This document shows positions 38,068-47,137 of a DNA stretch of 49,461 nt, piece by piece (the stretch's first letter is position 1; every line of letters starts with the position of its first letter). Location: positions 1 to 49,461 of the forward strand of contig NZ_FQUF01000019.1 in NCBI RefSeq assembly GCF_900129085.1. The letters are read 5' to 3'. Both the position numbers and the translations under genes were made by a program. Under the pieces are notes generated by a model. The model saw only the letters and a program-made list of their open reading frames with translations. It was not told where the DNA came from and made no database searches. The stretch comes from Atopostipes suicloacalis DSM 15692. GTDB lineage: Bacteria > Bacillota > Bacilli > Lactobacillales > Carnobacteriaceae_A.

Positions 38068-38592
38068 TTGACAAAAGAAAATAATAAGCAACAGCATTCT
38101 AAAAAACAAGAAGCAGATCAAGATAATGATATGGTTTTAGAATTACCAAGTGTTGTTGATGGCGAAATTATTCCAATTGAAGAAATTGAGGATCCTATTT
38201 TTGCAGATAAAATTATTGGAGAAGGATTTGGTGTTCGCCCAACAGGAAAAACGATTTATTCTCCAGTAGATGGCAAAGTAGAGCAAATTGCTTCTACTAA
38301 ACATGCTATCTATCTTTCTACTTCTAATAATATAAAACTATTAATTCATATTGGCTTAGATACCATTGAATTAAAAGGAAAAGGATTTACTAGTAATATA
38401 AAAAAAGATATGATTATTCATCGAGGAGATAAACTGGTAGAAATTGAACCAAAATATATTATAGATGAAGGATATAATCCTGTTGTAGCCGTGGTTCTTT
38501 TGAATCGTTTAAATAATACCGAGGTTTCTGTTTATCCAACAAAAGAAGCTATAGGAAATGAGACAATCGCTTTTAAGATAGAAATGAAATAA
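38068..38592 (+). CDS. Stand-alone PTS EIIA, glucose (Crr-like) family
   Basis: This 174-residue cytoplasmic phosphocarrier has the EIIA-glucose fold. SPVDGKVEQI, KHAIYLST and LLIHIGLDTIELKGKGF show both conserved histidines, the phosphorylated one being about His94. The N-terminal 20 residues are a polar extension. The start is probably TTG at 38068, 9 nt from AAGGAG; the ATG at 38062 is only 3 nt away. It is alone, not fused to EIIB or EIIC, so it may serve several PTS permeases that lack EIIA. The glucose permease at 47 kb has its own EIIA. Confidence 0.9.
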   Translation: MTKENNKQQHSKKQEADQDNDMVLELPSVVDGEIIPIEEIEDPIFADKIIGEGFGVRPTGKTIYSPVDGKVEQIASTKHAIYLSTSNNIKLLIHIGLDTIELKGKGFTSNIKKDMIIHRGDKLVEIEPKYIIDEGYNPVVAVVLLNRLNNTEVSVYPTKEAIGNETIAFKIEMK

Positions 38593-38622
38593 AAGGTTTG
38601 AAAATACTATGAAAACGCTTAA

Positions 38623-38651
38623 TTGCAATAGACTACTCGCTATGTTATAAT
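38623..38651 (+). promoter_or_regulatory. Promoter of the walRKHIJ operon
   Basis: TTGCAA (38623-38628), 17-nt spacer, TATAAT (38646-38651), 74 bp before walR. Confidence 0.78.
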
Positions 38652-38724
38652 TTACAGATGAATAAATAGCATTCTCGAATTTAGTATACGAAATATTTAA
38701 GACTTAAAAATGAGGAGAATCTGA

Positions 38725-39438
38725 ATGAAAAAGATATTAGTCGTTGATGATGAAAAGCCAATTTCTGATATTATTAAGTTTAATTTAGAAAAAGAAGGAT
38801 ATGAAGTTGTTACAGCTTTTGATGGCGAAGAAGCACTTGAAAAGGTATCAGAAGAAGAACCGGCTTTAATTGTTTTAGATATTATGTTGCCAAAAATTGA
38901 TGGATTAGAAGTCGTACGAGAAGTTCGTAAGAATCATAATATGCCTATTATTATGGTAACTGCTAAAGAAACAGAAATAGATAAAGTTCTTGGATTGGAA
39001 TTAGGGGCCGATGATTATGTGACTAAGCCTTTTTCTAATCGAGAGCTTGTTGCACGTGTAAAAGCCAATCTACGTAGACAAAGTACTGTACAATCTACTG
39101 AATCTGAAGATAAAGAAACGAATGATATAGAGATTGGTGATATTACTATCCATCCAGATGCTTATTATGTATCAAAATTAGGAGAAACGATTGAATTAAC
39201 TCATCGAGAATTTGAATTATTGTATTATTTGGCTCGACATGTTAGTCAAGTGATGACGCGAGAGCATTTACTTGAAGAAGTTTGGGATTTTGATTATTTA
39301 GGAGATGTTCGTACTGTAGATGTTACTATTCGTCGTCTTCGTGAAAAAATAGAGGATAGCCCAAGTCATCCAAATTATATTATTACACGTCGAGGAGTAG
39401 GCTATTATTTAAGGAACCCTGAAAAAATGGAGCTCTAG
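38725..39438 (+). CDS. walR: Response regulator WalR (YycF/VicR)
   Basis: This 237-residue OmpR-type regulator controls autolysins and wall metabolism and is usually essential. The receiver domain has the phosphoacceptor Asp52 in [13 protein letters not shown], with VDDEKP and MVTAKE supporting it. The winged-helix DNA-binding domain carries [15 protein letters not shown] and [22 protein letters not shown] precedes the ATG. walK follows after 5 bp. Confidence 0.98.
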   Translation: MKKILVVDDEKPISDIIKFNLEKEGYEVVTAFDGEEALEKVSEEEPALIVLDIMLPKIDGLEVVREVRKNHNMPIIMVTAKETEIDKVLGLELGADDYVTKPFSNRELVARVKANLRRQSTVQSTESEDKETNDIEIGDITIHPDAYYVSKLGETIELTHREFELLYYLARHVSQVMTREHLLEEVWDFDYLGDVRTVDVTIRRLREKIEDSPSHPNYIITRRGVGYYLRNPEKMEL

Positions 39439-39443
39439 ATATT

Positions 39444-41312
39444 ATGAAAAAAATCCGCTTTTACCATACTTTAAAAGCAAAAATAGTTATTATTATTGCT
39501 ATGGTTATTATTTTCGCCCTACAGTTAATGGGGGCGAATTTTATTACTCAAACTGAGAGACAATTGGTGAATAACTTTCAGGAAAATCAAAAATTACAGA
39601 TGAACTTTTTAGAAAATTCTTTTGCCCCTTTTCTAGAAATGCATGAAAATCCTAAAGATACTTCGGAAGATATAGACCCTGAAGAAGAGATTAACGCACT
39701 GATTTCTGATTTCTCGGGTACAGGGATTACGAGTTTAATTGTAGTGGACTCAAGTTTTGTTGTTATCGGAAATAGTGATACGACACAACAAGTTGAAGTA
39801 GGCCAACTATTAAACGATGAAGATGTTCGAACGACTATCTTACAAGGAAGCGCCAGCTCAAAACAAATTATTAACTCCCAACTAAATGCACGCAGATGGC
39901 GTATGGTGGAGCCTGTGTATTCATCAGAAGACTCTCAAGCAGTCATTGGTGCCATTGTCATGGAAAGTAATATTGAATCGATCTATGAACAAATTACTGA
40001 TATTACTTTAATCTTTTTACGCGCTTCACTTATTGCTATTCTCCTTTCTTCAATCCTTGCAAATATGGTTTCAAAAGCCATTACAGATCCTATAAAAGAA
40101 ATGCAGACCAAAGCAAAGGCAATTGCTGAAGGGGATTATTCGGGAGAAGTTACGATTTATGGGAATGATGAAATTGGCTTATTAGCCCAAAATATTAACG
40201 AACTTTCTGAAGAAGTCGAAACAGGACAGCGGCGTATTGAAGCAGAACGACAGCGTTTAGACAGTGTGCTAAGTAATATGTCTGAGGGCGTTATTGCGAC
40301 AAATCGTCGCGGAGAGCTGGATGTGGCAAACAATATGGCCTCCCAAATGCTAAATTTATCTAGAGATGAATTAGCTGGACAAAATATTTTAAGCTTACTT
40401 GAAATAGAAGAAGATTATAGTCTACGTGATTTAGTAGATCGAAAAGAAGATATTACCCTTAATATAGAAGCTGAAGAAGAAGATGCTCTTCTTCGTGCCT
40501 CATTTTCCGTCATTCAAGCAGACTCAGGATATATTAGTGGTATTGTTTGTGTGTTGCGAGATGTAACAGAAGAAGAAAAAGTTGAAGAAGAGCGTAAAGA
40601 GTTTGTTTCGAATGTTTCGCATGAATTGAGAACCCCACTGACCAGTATGCGAAGCTATATCGAGGCATTGATTGATGGTGCATGGAAAGATCCAGAATTA
40701 GCGCCTAGATTTTTAGATGTTGCACAATCTGAAACAGATCGTATGATTCGAATGATTCAAGATTTACTTCATCTATCACGGATTGATGCAGGAAAGAGTG
40801 AACTACAAAAAGAGTTAATTGATTTAACTGCTTTATTTACTCAGGTTTTAACTCGATTCGATATGTTATTGGATTCTGAAGAATATCGATTTAAAAATTA
40901 TAAGATCGAGAGAAATATAATCAATGAAGCTATATTTGTCGATGTAGACTCAGATAAAATCGTTCAAGTATTAGATAATGTCATGAATAATGCAATTAAA
41001 TATTCTCCTGAAGGTGGGAAGATCACTTGTACGATGACCTTAGAAAATAATCAAGTGTTAATAACAGTGAAAGATGAAGGAATCGGTATCCCAGCTGAAG
41101 ATTTAGCACATATTTTTGATCGCTTCTACCGAGTAGATCGCGCACGTTCGAGAGCTATGGGAGGTACGGGTCTTGGTCTAGCGATTAGTCGTGAAGTCAT
41201 TGAACAACATGACGGTGAAATTTGGGCGGAAAGTATTAATCGGGATGGAACAACTTTCTATATCGCTCTTCCTTATATTCCGTATGAAGAGGAGGAATGG
41301 GGATGGGATTAG
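39444..41312 (+). CDS. walK: Sensor histidine kinase WalK (YycG/VicK)
   Basis: This 622-residue membrane kinase phosphorylates WalR. It has a first helix (about 14-33), an extracellular sensing domain (about 34-183) and a second helix (about 186-208). HAMP (about 209-262), PAS (about 268-370) and HisKA domains follow, with His393 in FVSNVSHELRTPL, then an ATPase domain with DNVMNNAIKYSP, KDEGIGIP and GGTGLGLAIS. The large extracellular loop is of the Bacillus/Staphylococcus type, unlike the short streptococcal form. The walH start overlaps its last codons by 10 bp. Confidence 0.97.
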   Translation: MKKIRFYHTLKAKIVIIIAMVIIFALQLMGANFITQTERQLVNNFQENQKLQMNFLENSFAPFLEMHENPKDTSEDIDPEEEINALISDFSGTGITSLIVVDSSFVVIGNSDTTQQVEVGQLLNDEDVRTTILQGSASSKQIINSQLNARRWRMVEPVYSSEDSQAVIGAIVMESNIESIYEQITDITLIFLRASLIAILLSSILANMVSKAITDPIKEMQTKAKAIAEGDYSGEVTIYGNDEIGLLAQNINELSEEVETGQRRIEAERQRLDSVLSNMSEGVIATNRRGELDVANNMASQMLNLSRDELAGQNILSLLEIEEDYSLRDLVDRKEDITLNIEAEEEDALLRASFSVIQADSGYISGIVCVLRDVTEEEKVEEERKEFVSNVSHELRTPLTSMRSYIEALIDGAWKDPELAPRFLDVAQSETDRMIRMIQDLLHLSRIDAGKSELQKELIDLTALFTQVLTRFDMLLDSEEYRFKNYKIERNIINEAIFVDVDSDKIVQVLDNVMNNAIKYSPEGGKITCTMTLENNQVLITVKDEGIGIPAEDLAHIFDRFYRVDRARSRAMGGTGLGLAISREVIEQHDGEIWAESINRDGTTFYIALPYIPYEEEEWGWD

Positions 41313-42640
41313 GAAAAGACAAAGTACGCAATACTACGTTAACCTTATTAGTTTTCCTAAGTTTTTTATTGTCCTTTAATTTGTTGACAGCAGGTAGAAA
41401 AATTGGAGAAGAAGAAAATTCCAGTAATCAGCCTGTTCGATCAAATATAGCGATGATAGAACATTCTGAAAGTGAAGCTTTCCGTCCTGCAACAGTAGCT
41501 TTACATGGAGTAGATCCAGAGAATTCGCTAGTGATTGCTGAAACCTTTCCATTGAGAAATTTATTAGATAGTTGTTTTTATTCTGAAGATTTAATTCGAG
41601 TAGAAGACACAAGTTATATAGATAGCGAAGATTATCTAGAAATGATGGCAACAGATCAATGGGTAGAATTTATTTTTAGAGAAGAACTTCCTATAGGGAT
41701 TCTTTCACAAAAATTTGATGATTTAACTAAAGAATATGAAGATGAATACTTTGATCGTATTTTAATTAATGCAGATAATCAAAATGTGGTCCATTTCTAT
41801 AACACAAAAACTTCTTATTTGTATACTGTGACTACGGTTGAGGATGAAATGATAAATATAGATCCTTTCCTAAATATGGACAACTTAAATTACAAAACTG
41901 CAGAGATTTATTACATTGGAAATAAACTTGTTTACTTAACCAAAGAAACGATGGAAATTCCTTGTCGTAGTTATGTAATTGATAGTGTCCCTAACTCAAA
42001 ATATACAAGTAATTTTTATCCCGATCCTTCTTTAGTCGATACGCGCACAACAGAAACAACGACTAGATATATTGACTTAACCAGAGAAGTGACGATTAAC
42101 CAACAGAATCATACTTTAGTTTTTTTGAGGCAAATCGAAGATTCTGGGGATTTACGTCCCGCCGAAAGATTTATAAAAAGTTTTGAACAAGTAAATCATT
42201 TTGAAAATTGGACAGGCTCTTTTTCTATCACGGATTACGATGTAAAAAATGAGATTGTTTCCTTCCGACGAGAAATTGATGGTCTACCTGTTTTTAGCCC
42301 ATCCGATAACGAGACTGTATCAGAGGTAGGTTTAGTCGAGAGTGGCGTAACCCATTTGAAGCTCCCGCTTCGCTACATTAATACGCCAATTACTATGGAA
42401 GAGGACTCTGGTGAAGAATTGCTATCTGGAGTTGAAGTGAATGAGCGACTGTTCATTGAATTACCAGCTGAAAAATATGATAAAATTAAGGATTTAACCG
42501 TTGGCTATACTTGGAAAGAAAGTGAAGAAGCGGATCAAGTGATTTATTTTATTCCGGATTGGTATGTTTTATATGACGGAGTCTGGCTAGAGCTTGAATC
42601 CTTATTGGAAATGCAGGGAGAGGTGGCTTATGGATTTTAA
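41303..42640 (+). CDS. walH: WalH (YycH), regulator of WalK
   Basis: This 445-residue protein has one N-terminal membrane helix and a large extracellular part; with WalI it binds WalK and adjusts its activity. The helix is at about 14-31 (TLLVFLSFLLSFNLLT), and the body is acidic with no catalytic motif. An ATG at 41297 is only 1 nt from the AGGAGG ribosome site; the ATG at 41303 has normal spacing of 7 and is chosen. It overlaps walK and walI and is clearly in the operon. Sequence similarity in this family is low; position is the strongest evidence. Confidence 0.88.
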   Translation: MGLGKDKVRNTTLTLLVFLSFLLSFNLLTAGRKIGEEENSSNQPVRSNIAMIEHSESEAFRPATVALHGVDPENSLVIAETFPLRNLLDSCFYSEDLIRVEDTSYIDSEDYLEMMATDQWVEFIFREELPIGILSQKFDDLTKEYEDEYFDRILINADNQNVVHFYNTKTSYLYTVTTVEDEMINIDPFLNMDNLNYKTAEIYYIGNKLVYLTKETMEIPCRSYVIDSVPNSKYTSNFYPDPSLVDTRTTETTTRYIDLTREVTINQQNHTLVFLRQIEDSGDLRPAERFIKSFEQVNHFENWTGSFSITDYDVKNEIVSFRREIDGLPVFSPSDNETVSEVGLVESGVTHLKLPLRYINTPITMEEDSGEELLSGVEVNERLFIELPAEKYDKIKDLTVGYTWKESEEADQVIYFIPDWYVLYDGVWLELESLLEMQGEVAYGF

Positions 42641-43547
42641 AAAAATCGCCCGAATTTTTATTCTAACATTTGCTTTATTAAATATTTACCTTCTCATAAG
42701 CATTTTTGGGCGACAAGATATTCAATATACCTCCTCTGAACCAACAACAAATGATAATATAACGAATATGGAAGAGTTGGATATTGAGTTGCCTGATTTA
42801 GAAGGAATGGCAATGCAAGAAGAAGAAATTTTTCCTCTCCAAATTAATACCCATCATCTATTAGCAGATGAGGTTAAAAAGAATGATCAATTAACTGGAA
42901 GCTTAAATAAGGATGAAACCATCTATTATGAAAGTTTTCCATCAAATCCGATTAAGCTTGAGGGAAATCCAATAGAGGGCTTTACAGATGAAGATTATGA
43001 TCTTTTAAAAGAATTTGTATTATCTGATCGAGTGATGTTTGGTTCAGAATATCATTTTGCTGGATATGATGAAGAAGGAAAAAGATTTATGTTTAATCAG
43101 TTAGTGGATGATATTCCGATAGCTGATGGAACTTCAGAAATTTCTTTATATGTAAATGAAACAGGAGAAATTTATTCTTACGAACAGACCTATGCAGGTC
43201 CAGCTACACGACAAGGAAATGCTTTGGAATTGATTGAAGCGATGCGCGCAATAGAAGTTTTGTTTTTAAATAATGAGATTAGACAAGACTCTGTTGTGCA
43301 TAAACCCTCTTTATCGTATCGCAGAGCGTTGCATTTAGAAGATTTAAGTATGTATAGTCCAGTATGGATTGTAGAAGTGGACTTATCTTCTGAACGAAAT
43401 ACCTTTCGTGTAGATGCTGTAAGTGGTACAATAATCAAGCAACCTTCTGCCTCATCAGATTCTTCTGACGAAGAAGAGGATCGTAACAAAGAAGAAACAA
43501 ATGCTGATGAGCGAAACACAGAAGAAGAAATACCGAATAAGGAATAA
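42630..43547 (+). CDS. walI: WalI (YycI), regulator of WalK
   Basis: This 305-residue protein has a single N-terminal helix (about 6-23) and a YycI extracellular domain with LPSF-like features and a conserved FNQLVDDIPIADG segment. The last 30 residues are very acidic (runs of Ser, Asp, Glu). The frame extends 12 codons upstream, but the ATG at 42630 follows GGGAGAGG and gives MDFKKIARIF, the typical start. It overlaps walH by 11 bp. With WalH it forms a heterodimer that modulates WalK. Confidence 0.88.
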   Translation: MDFKKIARIFILTFALLNIYLLISIFGRQDIQYTSSEPTTNDNITNMEELDIELPDLEGMAMQEEEIFPLQINTHHLLADEVKKNDQLTGSLNKDETIYYESFPSNPIKLEGNPIEGFTDEDYDLLKEFVLSDRVMFGSEYHFAGYDEEGKRFMFNQLVDDIPIADGTSEISLYVNETGEIYSYEQTYAGPATRQGNALELIEAMRAIEVLFLNNEIRQDSVVHKPSLSYRRALHLEDLSMYSPVWIVEVDLSSERNTFRVDAVSGTIIKQPSASSDSSDEEEDRNKEETNADERNTEEEIPNKE

Positions 43548-43631
43548 TTTGAGAATACTCATTAGAATGAGAAATCTTCAAAGAATCAGTCTCCTATTCA
43601 ATCATACATTTAATTTGGAAGGATTTTATAA

Positions 43632-44462
43632 TTGGAAACGTTGAAGCAAAGAAATGTAAATAAATTAGAAGATCTACAAATTAGTGTTTTAGCAAGCGGT
43701 AGTTCCGGGAATGCTATTTATATTGAGTCTGCGCAGACAAAGCTTTTAATTGATTGCGGATTGACGGGAAAGAAAACAACTGAATTGATGGGGCAAATTG
43801 ACCGTGATCCTCATGAATTAGATGCGATATTAGTTAGTCATGAACATACTGATCATATTAAAGGTGTAGGGGTTATGTCACGTAAATATAATCTGGATAT
43901 CTATGCTAATGAAAAAACATGGCAAGCTATGGACAAAAAGATTGGAAAAGTAAAAACGGAACATAAATTTTTATTTGATTTAGAAGAATTAAAAACTATT
44001 GGTGATATTGATGTCTTAAGCTTTGGCGTTTCGCATGATGCGGCAGATCCTCAATTTTATGCCTTTGAAAAAAATAGCAAACAATTTGTTGTTTTGACAG
44101 ATACGGGTTATGTAAGTGACCGTATGCGTGATAGTCTTAAAAATGCAGATGCTTATTTAATGGAAAGTAACCATGATACCTCTTTATTACGAATGGGAGG
44201 GTATCCTTGGCCGCTAAAACAACGAATTTTAAGTGATAAAGGGCATCTTTCCAATGAAGAAGGAGCTCTTGCTTTAGTGGATATGATTGGTGACAAAACA
44301 AAACGTATCTATTTAGGACATTTAAGCAAGGAAAATAATATGAAGGAACTTGCTCGGGATACAGTAGAAGAAGTACTGCTTCGTAAAGATATGGGCGTTA
44401 ATGAAACATTCCATTTATATGATACTGATCCTGATAGTGCACAAAATTTATTTATTCTGTAA
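43632..44462 (+). CDS. walJ: WalJ (YycJ), metallo-beta-lactamase-fold nuclease-like protein
   Basis: This 276-residue protein belongs to the MBL-fold family linked to WalRK; Bacillus YycJ is thought to be an exonuclease in mismatch repair. The metal motif SHEHTDHIKG (about 70-79) and later conserved His/Asp (SHDAAD, LTDTGYV, ESNHD, LGHLSKENN) are present. The start is TTG at 43632, 9 nt after GGAAGG. It is last in the wal operon and is followed by a terminator. Confidence 0.94.
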   Translation: METLKQRNVNKLEDLQISVLASGSSGNAIYIESAQTKLLIDCGLTGKKTTELMGQIDRDPHELDAILVSHEHTDHIKGVGVMSRKYNLDIYANEKTWQAMDKKIGKVKTEHKFLFDLEELKTIGDIDVLSFGVSHDAADPQFYAFEKNSKQFVVLTDTGYVSDRMRDSLKNADAYLMESNHDTSLLRMGGYPWPLKQRILSDKGHLSNEEGALALVDMIGDKTKRIYLGHLSKENNMKELARDTVEEVLLRKDMGVNETFHLYDTDPDSAQNLFIL

Positions 44463-44500
44463 GAATTAACGAGCTTTGCTCTTTAATGAGTCTAAAACAA

Positions 44501-44552
44501 AAACCTTCTATAAAGATTGAGAAAATCAATTTTATAGAAGGTTTATTTTTTT
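44501..44552 (+). terminator. Terminator after walJ
   Basis: AAACCTTCTATAAA and TTTATAGAAGGTTT form a 14-bp stem with an inner GATT/AATC pairing, followed by seven T. Confidence 0.9.
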
Positions 44553-44655
44553 AAAAGTCTTATTTTTTCAGTTAATTAAGTTTTCATATTTAAATTAAGT
44601 GATAAGAGTGCTGCTCTTAACTTTACAACGAAACTAAATGACTTTTTTTCTGGAT

Positions 44656-44684
44656 TTGCAACCGTTCGTGTTAAAATATATAAT
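44656..44684 (+). promoter_or_regulatory. Promoter of htrA
   Basis: TTGCAA (44656-44661), 17-nt spacer, TATAAT (44679-44684), about 107 bp before the htrA start. Confidence 0.75.
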
Positions 44685-44790
44685 ATAATGTAAGATTTAT
44701 TTCAATAAATTTTCACAGATTGATACTACAATTAAACATGCATAAAGCCCCCCATGTGATAAGTGTCTAACAAAAAAGGAGAAGTAAGAA

Positions 44791-45966
44791 ATGAAAAATA
44801 AAATGAAGAGAGCGCTCATGCTCTCAGCTATTCCTCTTGTTTTATTAGGTTGTACGAATGGAGCCAATGATTCTGACACTCCAGATAATGAAACAGACGA
44901 TCAAGAAACTGTTAAAGAAGAAGTTAAGATATCAAATGTAGAAGTAAATGTTCAAAGTGGAATTACCGAAGCAGTGGAACAAATAGATGATGCGGTTGTT
45001 TCTGTTATCAACCTGCAAAGAAATGATTTCAGTTCTTGGGCTGGATTCTATGGAATGGAGGAAGCAAGTGAAGATGAATATCTTCAGGCAGGATCTGGAA
45101 GCGGTGCTGTATATAAAATAGAAGATGATCGCGCTTATATCTTTACAAATAATCATGTGGTCGAAGGTTCTGATGCGATCCAAGTCTTATTACAAGATGG
45201 GACTCGTGTGGATGCTGAAGTCGAAGGTACAGATGTATGGACGGATTTAGCTGTACTTTCTGTAGATGCTTCAAATATTGAAACATCCGTTGAGTTTGGG
45301 GATTCTGAAAACTTAACCGTTGGAGAACCGGCCATAGCGATTGGCTCTCCTCTAGGTACTGATTTTGCTTCATCTGTTACATCAGGGATAATCTCTGGGA
45401 TAGGAAGAACCGTACCCGTAGATACAGATGGTGATGGAGAATACGATTGGGAAATGACAGCTATACAAACAGATGCAGCGATTAATCCAGGAAACTCCGG
45501 TGGACCTTTAATTAATATAGCCGGACAAGTTGTCGGCATTAATTCGATGAAAATATCTACTGAAACTGTTGAAGGAATGGGCTTTGCAATTCCAAGTAAT
45601 GATGCTGTAGAGATTATCAATCAGTTAGAACAAAATGGAGAGGTTATTCGTCCATATTTAGGAATTACAATGATTGATTTAGCCTATATCTCAGATAGCC
45701 AAAGAGCAGATGAATTAAACCTTCCTGACGATGTGACGGACGGTGTAGTGATTACTCGAGTAGGAAATGACTCATCCGCTACAAATGCTGGTTTAGAACC
45801 TGCAGATGTTATTGTTGGCTTTAATGGTGAAGAAATCACTAACTCTGTTCATTTACGACAATTGATTTACAGTACGGAAGTCGGAGACTCTGTTGAAATA
45901 GAGTTTTATCGAAACGGTGAGCCACGAGTAGCTACAATGGAGATGCAAGCAGCAGATAACGATTAA
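44791..45966 (+). CDS. htrA: HtrA/DegP-type serine protease, predicted lipoprotein
   Basis: This 391-residue surface protease degrades or refolds damaged secreted proteins. The catalytic triad is His122 (TNNHVVEG), Asp152 (TDLAVL) and Ser236 (NPGNSGGP). A PDZ domain fills about 280-385. The N-terminus is MKNKMKRALM followed by a hydrophobic stretch ending LLGC, a lipobox with Cys21; most Firmicutes HtrA proteins instead keep an uncleaved membrane helix. Residues 211-219 read DTDGDGEYD, a DxDxDGxxD calcium-loop pattern. AAAGGAG precedes the ATG. It sits after the wal operon, as usual. Confidence 0.95.
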   Translation: MKNKMKRALMLSAIPLVLLGCTNGANDSDTPDNETDDQETVKEEVKISNVEVNVQSGITEAVEQIDDAVVSVINLQRNDFSSWAGFYGMEEASEDEYLQAGSGSGAVYKIEDDRAYIFTNNHVVEGSDAIQVLLQDGTRVDAEVEGTDVWTDLAVLSVDASNIETSVEFGDSENLTVGEPAIAIGSPLGTDFASSVTSGIISGIGRTVPVDTDGDGEYDWEMTAIQTDAAINPGNSGGPLINIAGQVVGINSMKISTETVEGMGFAIPSNDAVEIINQLEQNGEVIRPYLGITMIDLAYISDSQRADELNLPDDVTDGVVITRVGNDSSATNAGLEPADVIVGFNGEEITNSVHLRQLIYSTEVGDSVEIEFYRNGEPRVATMEMQAADND

Positions 45967-45979
45967 AAAATATATTCAT

Positions 45980-46016
45980 ACACAGTATCTTCTAATAAAG
46001 GTACTGTGTTTTTTTT
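45980..46016 (+). terminator. Terminator after htrA
   Basis: ACACAGTA and TACTGTGT pair, followed by eight T. Confidence 0.88.
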
Positions 46017-46169
46017 GGAATAAATTTGAGTAATATGTCTAGAAAACAGTCGTATAATAAAATAAATTTGCTTTTCTTCTGTGAATTGTGTTTAGATTGT
46101 GGGTAGTTCTTTTGCACTTGTTGATAACTTATTAGAAGATAGGATAACCGTGGGCATCTATAATAATAG

Positions 46170-46395
46170 TTATCCACATTATTCAAAATAACATGTGGAT
46201 AGCTTGATTTTAAAGAAAAATAAGAGTGAATAAATAGCATACCTATACTCTTATACAAAAAAGAGAAATCTGTATAAGGCTGTGTATAACTTGTTGACAA
46301 CTCGTTGGAATACGTGTTCCCTTTTGGAAAACAAGCTTTGTGGTTGACCAGTTAGAAAGAAAATAAGAGTGTAAAATCTGTGGATATGTGGATAA
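46170..46395. other. DnaA-box cluster upstream of rlmH
   Basis: Perfect TTATNCACA boxes lie at 46170-46178 (plus), 46281-46289 and 46387-46395 (minus). One-mismatch boxes lie at 46194-46202 and 46379-46387 (minus). Two related stretches, TTGTTGATAACTTATTAGAA near 46119 and TTGTTGACAACTCGTTGGAA near 46291, form an imperfect direct repeat. The rest of the 455-bp gap between htrA and rlmH holds only the htrA terminator. Confidence 0.78.
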
Positions 46396-46421
46396 ATATG
46401 TTAATAACTTTGGAGGAATCT

Positions 46422-46901
46422 ATGGAAATAAAAATAATCGTTGTGGGTAAATTAAAAGAGAAATATTTAAAAAATGGGATTGCTGAATATTTAAAACGTC
46501 TGAAGAGTTATGCTAATTTTAAAATAATAGAAATAAAAGATGAAGCAGCAAGTCAAACGTTGAGTGATGCAGAAATAGAACAGATAAAAGTGGTAGAAGG
46601 AAAACGTATTATAGAGAAACTTCCGGATCGAGCACGAGTGATTGCTTTAGATTTAAAAGGAAAACAACTAACATCTGAGGATTTTGCTGAAGAAATAAAC
46701 GAAACAATGACTTATGGAACGAGTCAAATAGCTTATATTATTGGAGGTTCTCACGGCTTAAGCCAAGAAGTTTTACAAAAAACAGATTTAAAAATTTCTT
46801 TTGGAAAAATGACTTATCCTCATCAATTAATGCGGTTAATATTAGTTGAACAAATTTATCGAGCATTCAAGATTATCAGAAATGAGCCATATCATAAATA
46901 A
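46422..46901 (+). CDS. rlmH: 23S rRNA pseudouridine-1915 N3-methyltransferase
   Basis: This 159-residue SPOUT methyltransferase modifies helix 69 of 23S rRNA. It begins MEIKIIVVGKLKEKYLK and has IALDLKGKQL, IIGGSHGLSQEVL (the AdoMet-binding knot) and the C-terminal LILVEQIYRAFKIIRNEPYHK-type end. The frame opens 14 codons earlier, but the ATG at 46422 follows TGGAGG and matches the family length of 159. The upstream extension would run through a DnaA box. Its place after htrA near the origin is shared with staphylococci, where SCCmec inserts at its 3' end. Confidence 0.97.
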   Translation: MEIKIIVVGKLKEKYLKNGIAEYLKRLKSYANFKIIEIKDEAASQTLSDAEIEQIKVVEGKRIIEKLPDRARVIALDLKGKQLTSEDFAEEINETMTYGTSQIAYIIGGSHGLSQEVLQKTDLKISFGKMTYPHQLMRLILVEQIYRAFKIIRNEPYHK

Positions 46902-47034
46902 AAGGTTTTTTCGTTAATAAAAAATGTATTTATAATTTCTTTTTAAACAAAATATAATATTGCAATTTTTAAAATCTATATTATCTCTTCTAAAATATCA
47001 AAATAGACCAAAAACAATATAGTTTATTTGTTGT

Positions 47035-47050
47035 TGAAATAGCGTTTTCA
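47035..47050. promoter_or_regulatory. Weak cre-like palindrome before ptsG
   Basis: TGAAATAGCGTTTTCA has symmetric TGAAA/TTTCA arms around a CG core but is two bases longer than standard cre. It lies 22 bp upstream of the -35. Reading it as a CcpA site is tentative. Confidence 0.33.
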
Positions 47051-47071
47051 CAGGCTTTTTAGCTCGTTTTT

Positions 47072-47099
47072 TTGACAAATAATTTATTTTTAGTATACT
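47072..47099 (+). promoter_or_regulatory. Promoter of ptsG
   Basis: Consensus TTGACA (47072-47077), 16-nt spacer, TATACT (47094-47099), about 38 bp before the start codon. Confidence 0.8.
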
Positions 47100-47137
47100 G
47101 CTATAGTTGTAAATTTTAGAAAGAGGAGATATAAAAA

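Noticed and set aside
38611-38624. cre site before walR
   Set aside because: TGAAAACGCTTAAT matches only the left half well; the right half lacks the CA end, and the site lies upstream of and against the -35.
45153-45620. Gene antisense to htrA (155 codons)
   Set aside because: It lies wholly inside htrA, has no convincing ribosome site, and its sequence is the reverse image of a well-conserved protease.
46380-46421. Longer RlmH starting upstream
   Set aside because: The extension runs through a DnaA box, and the ATG at 46422 has the TGGAGG site and the usual 159-residue length.
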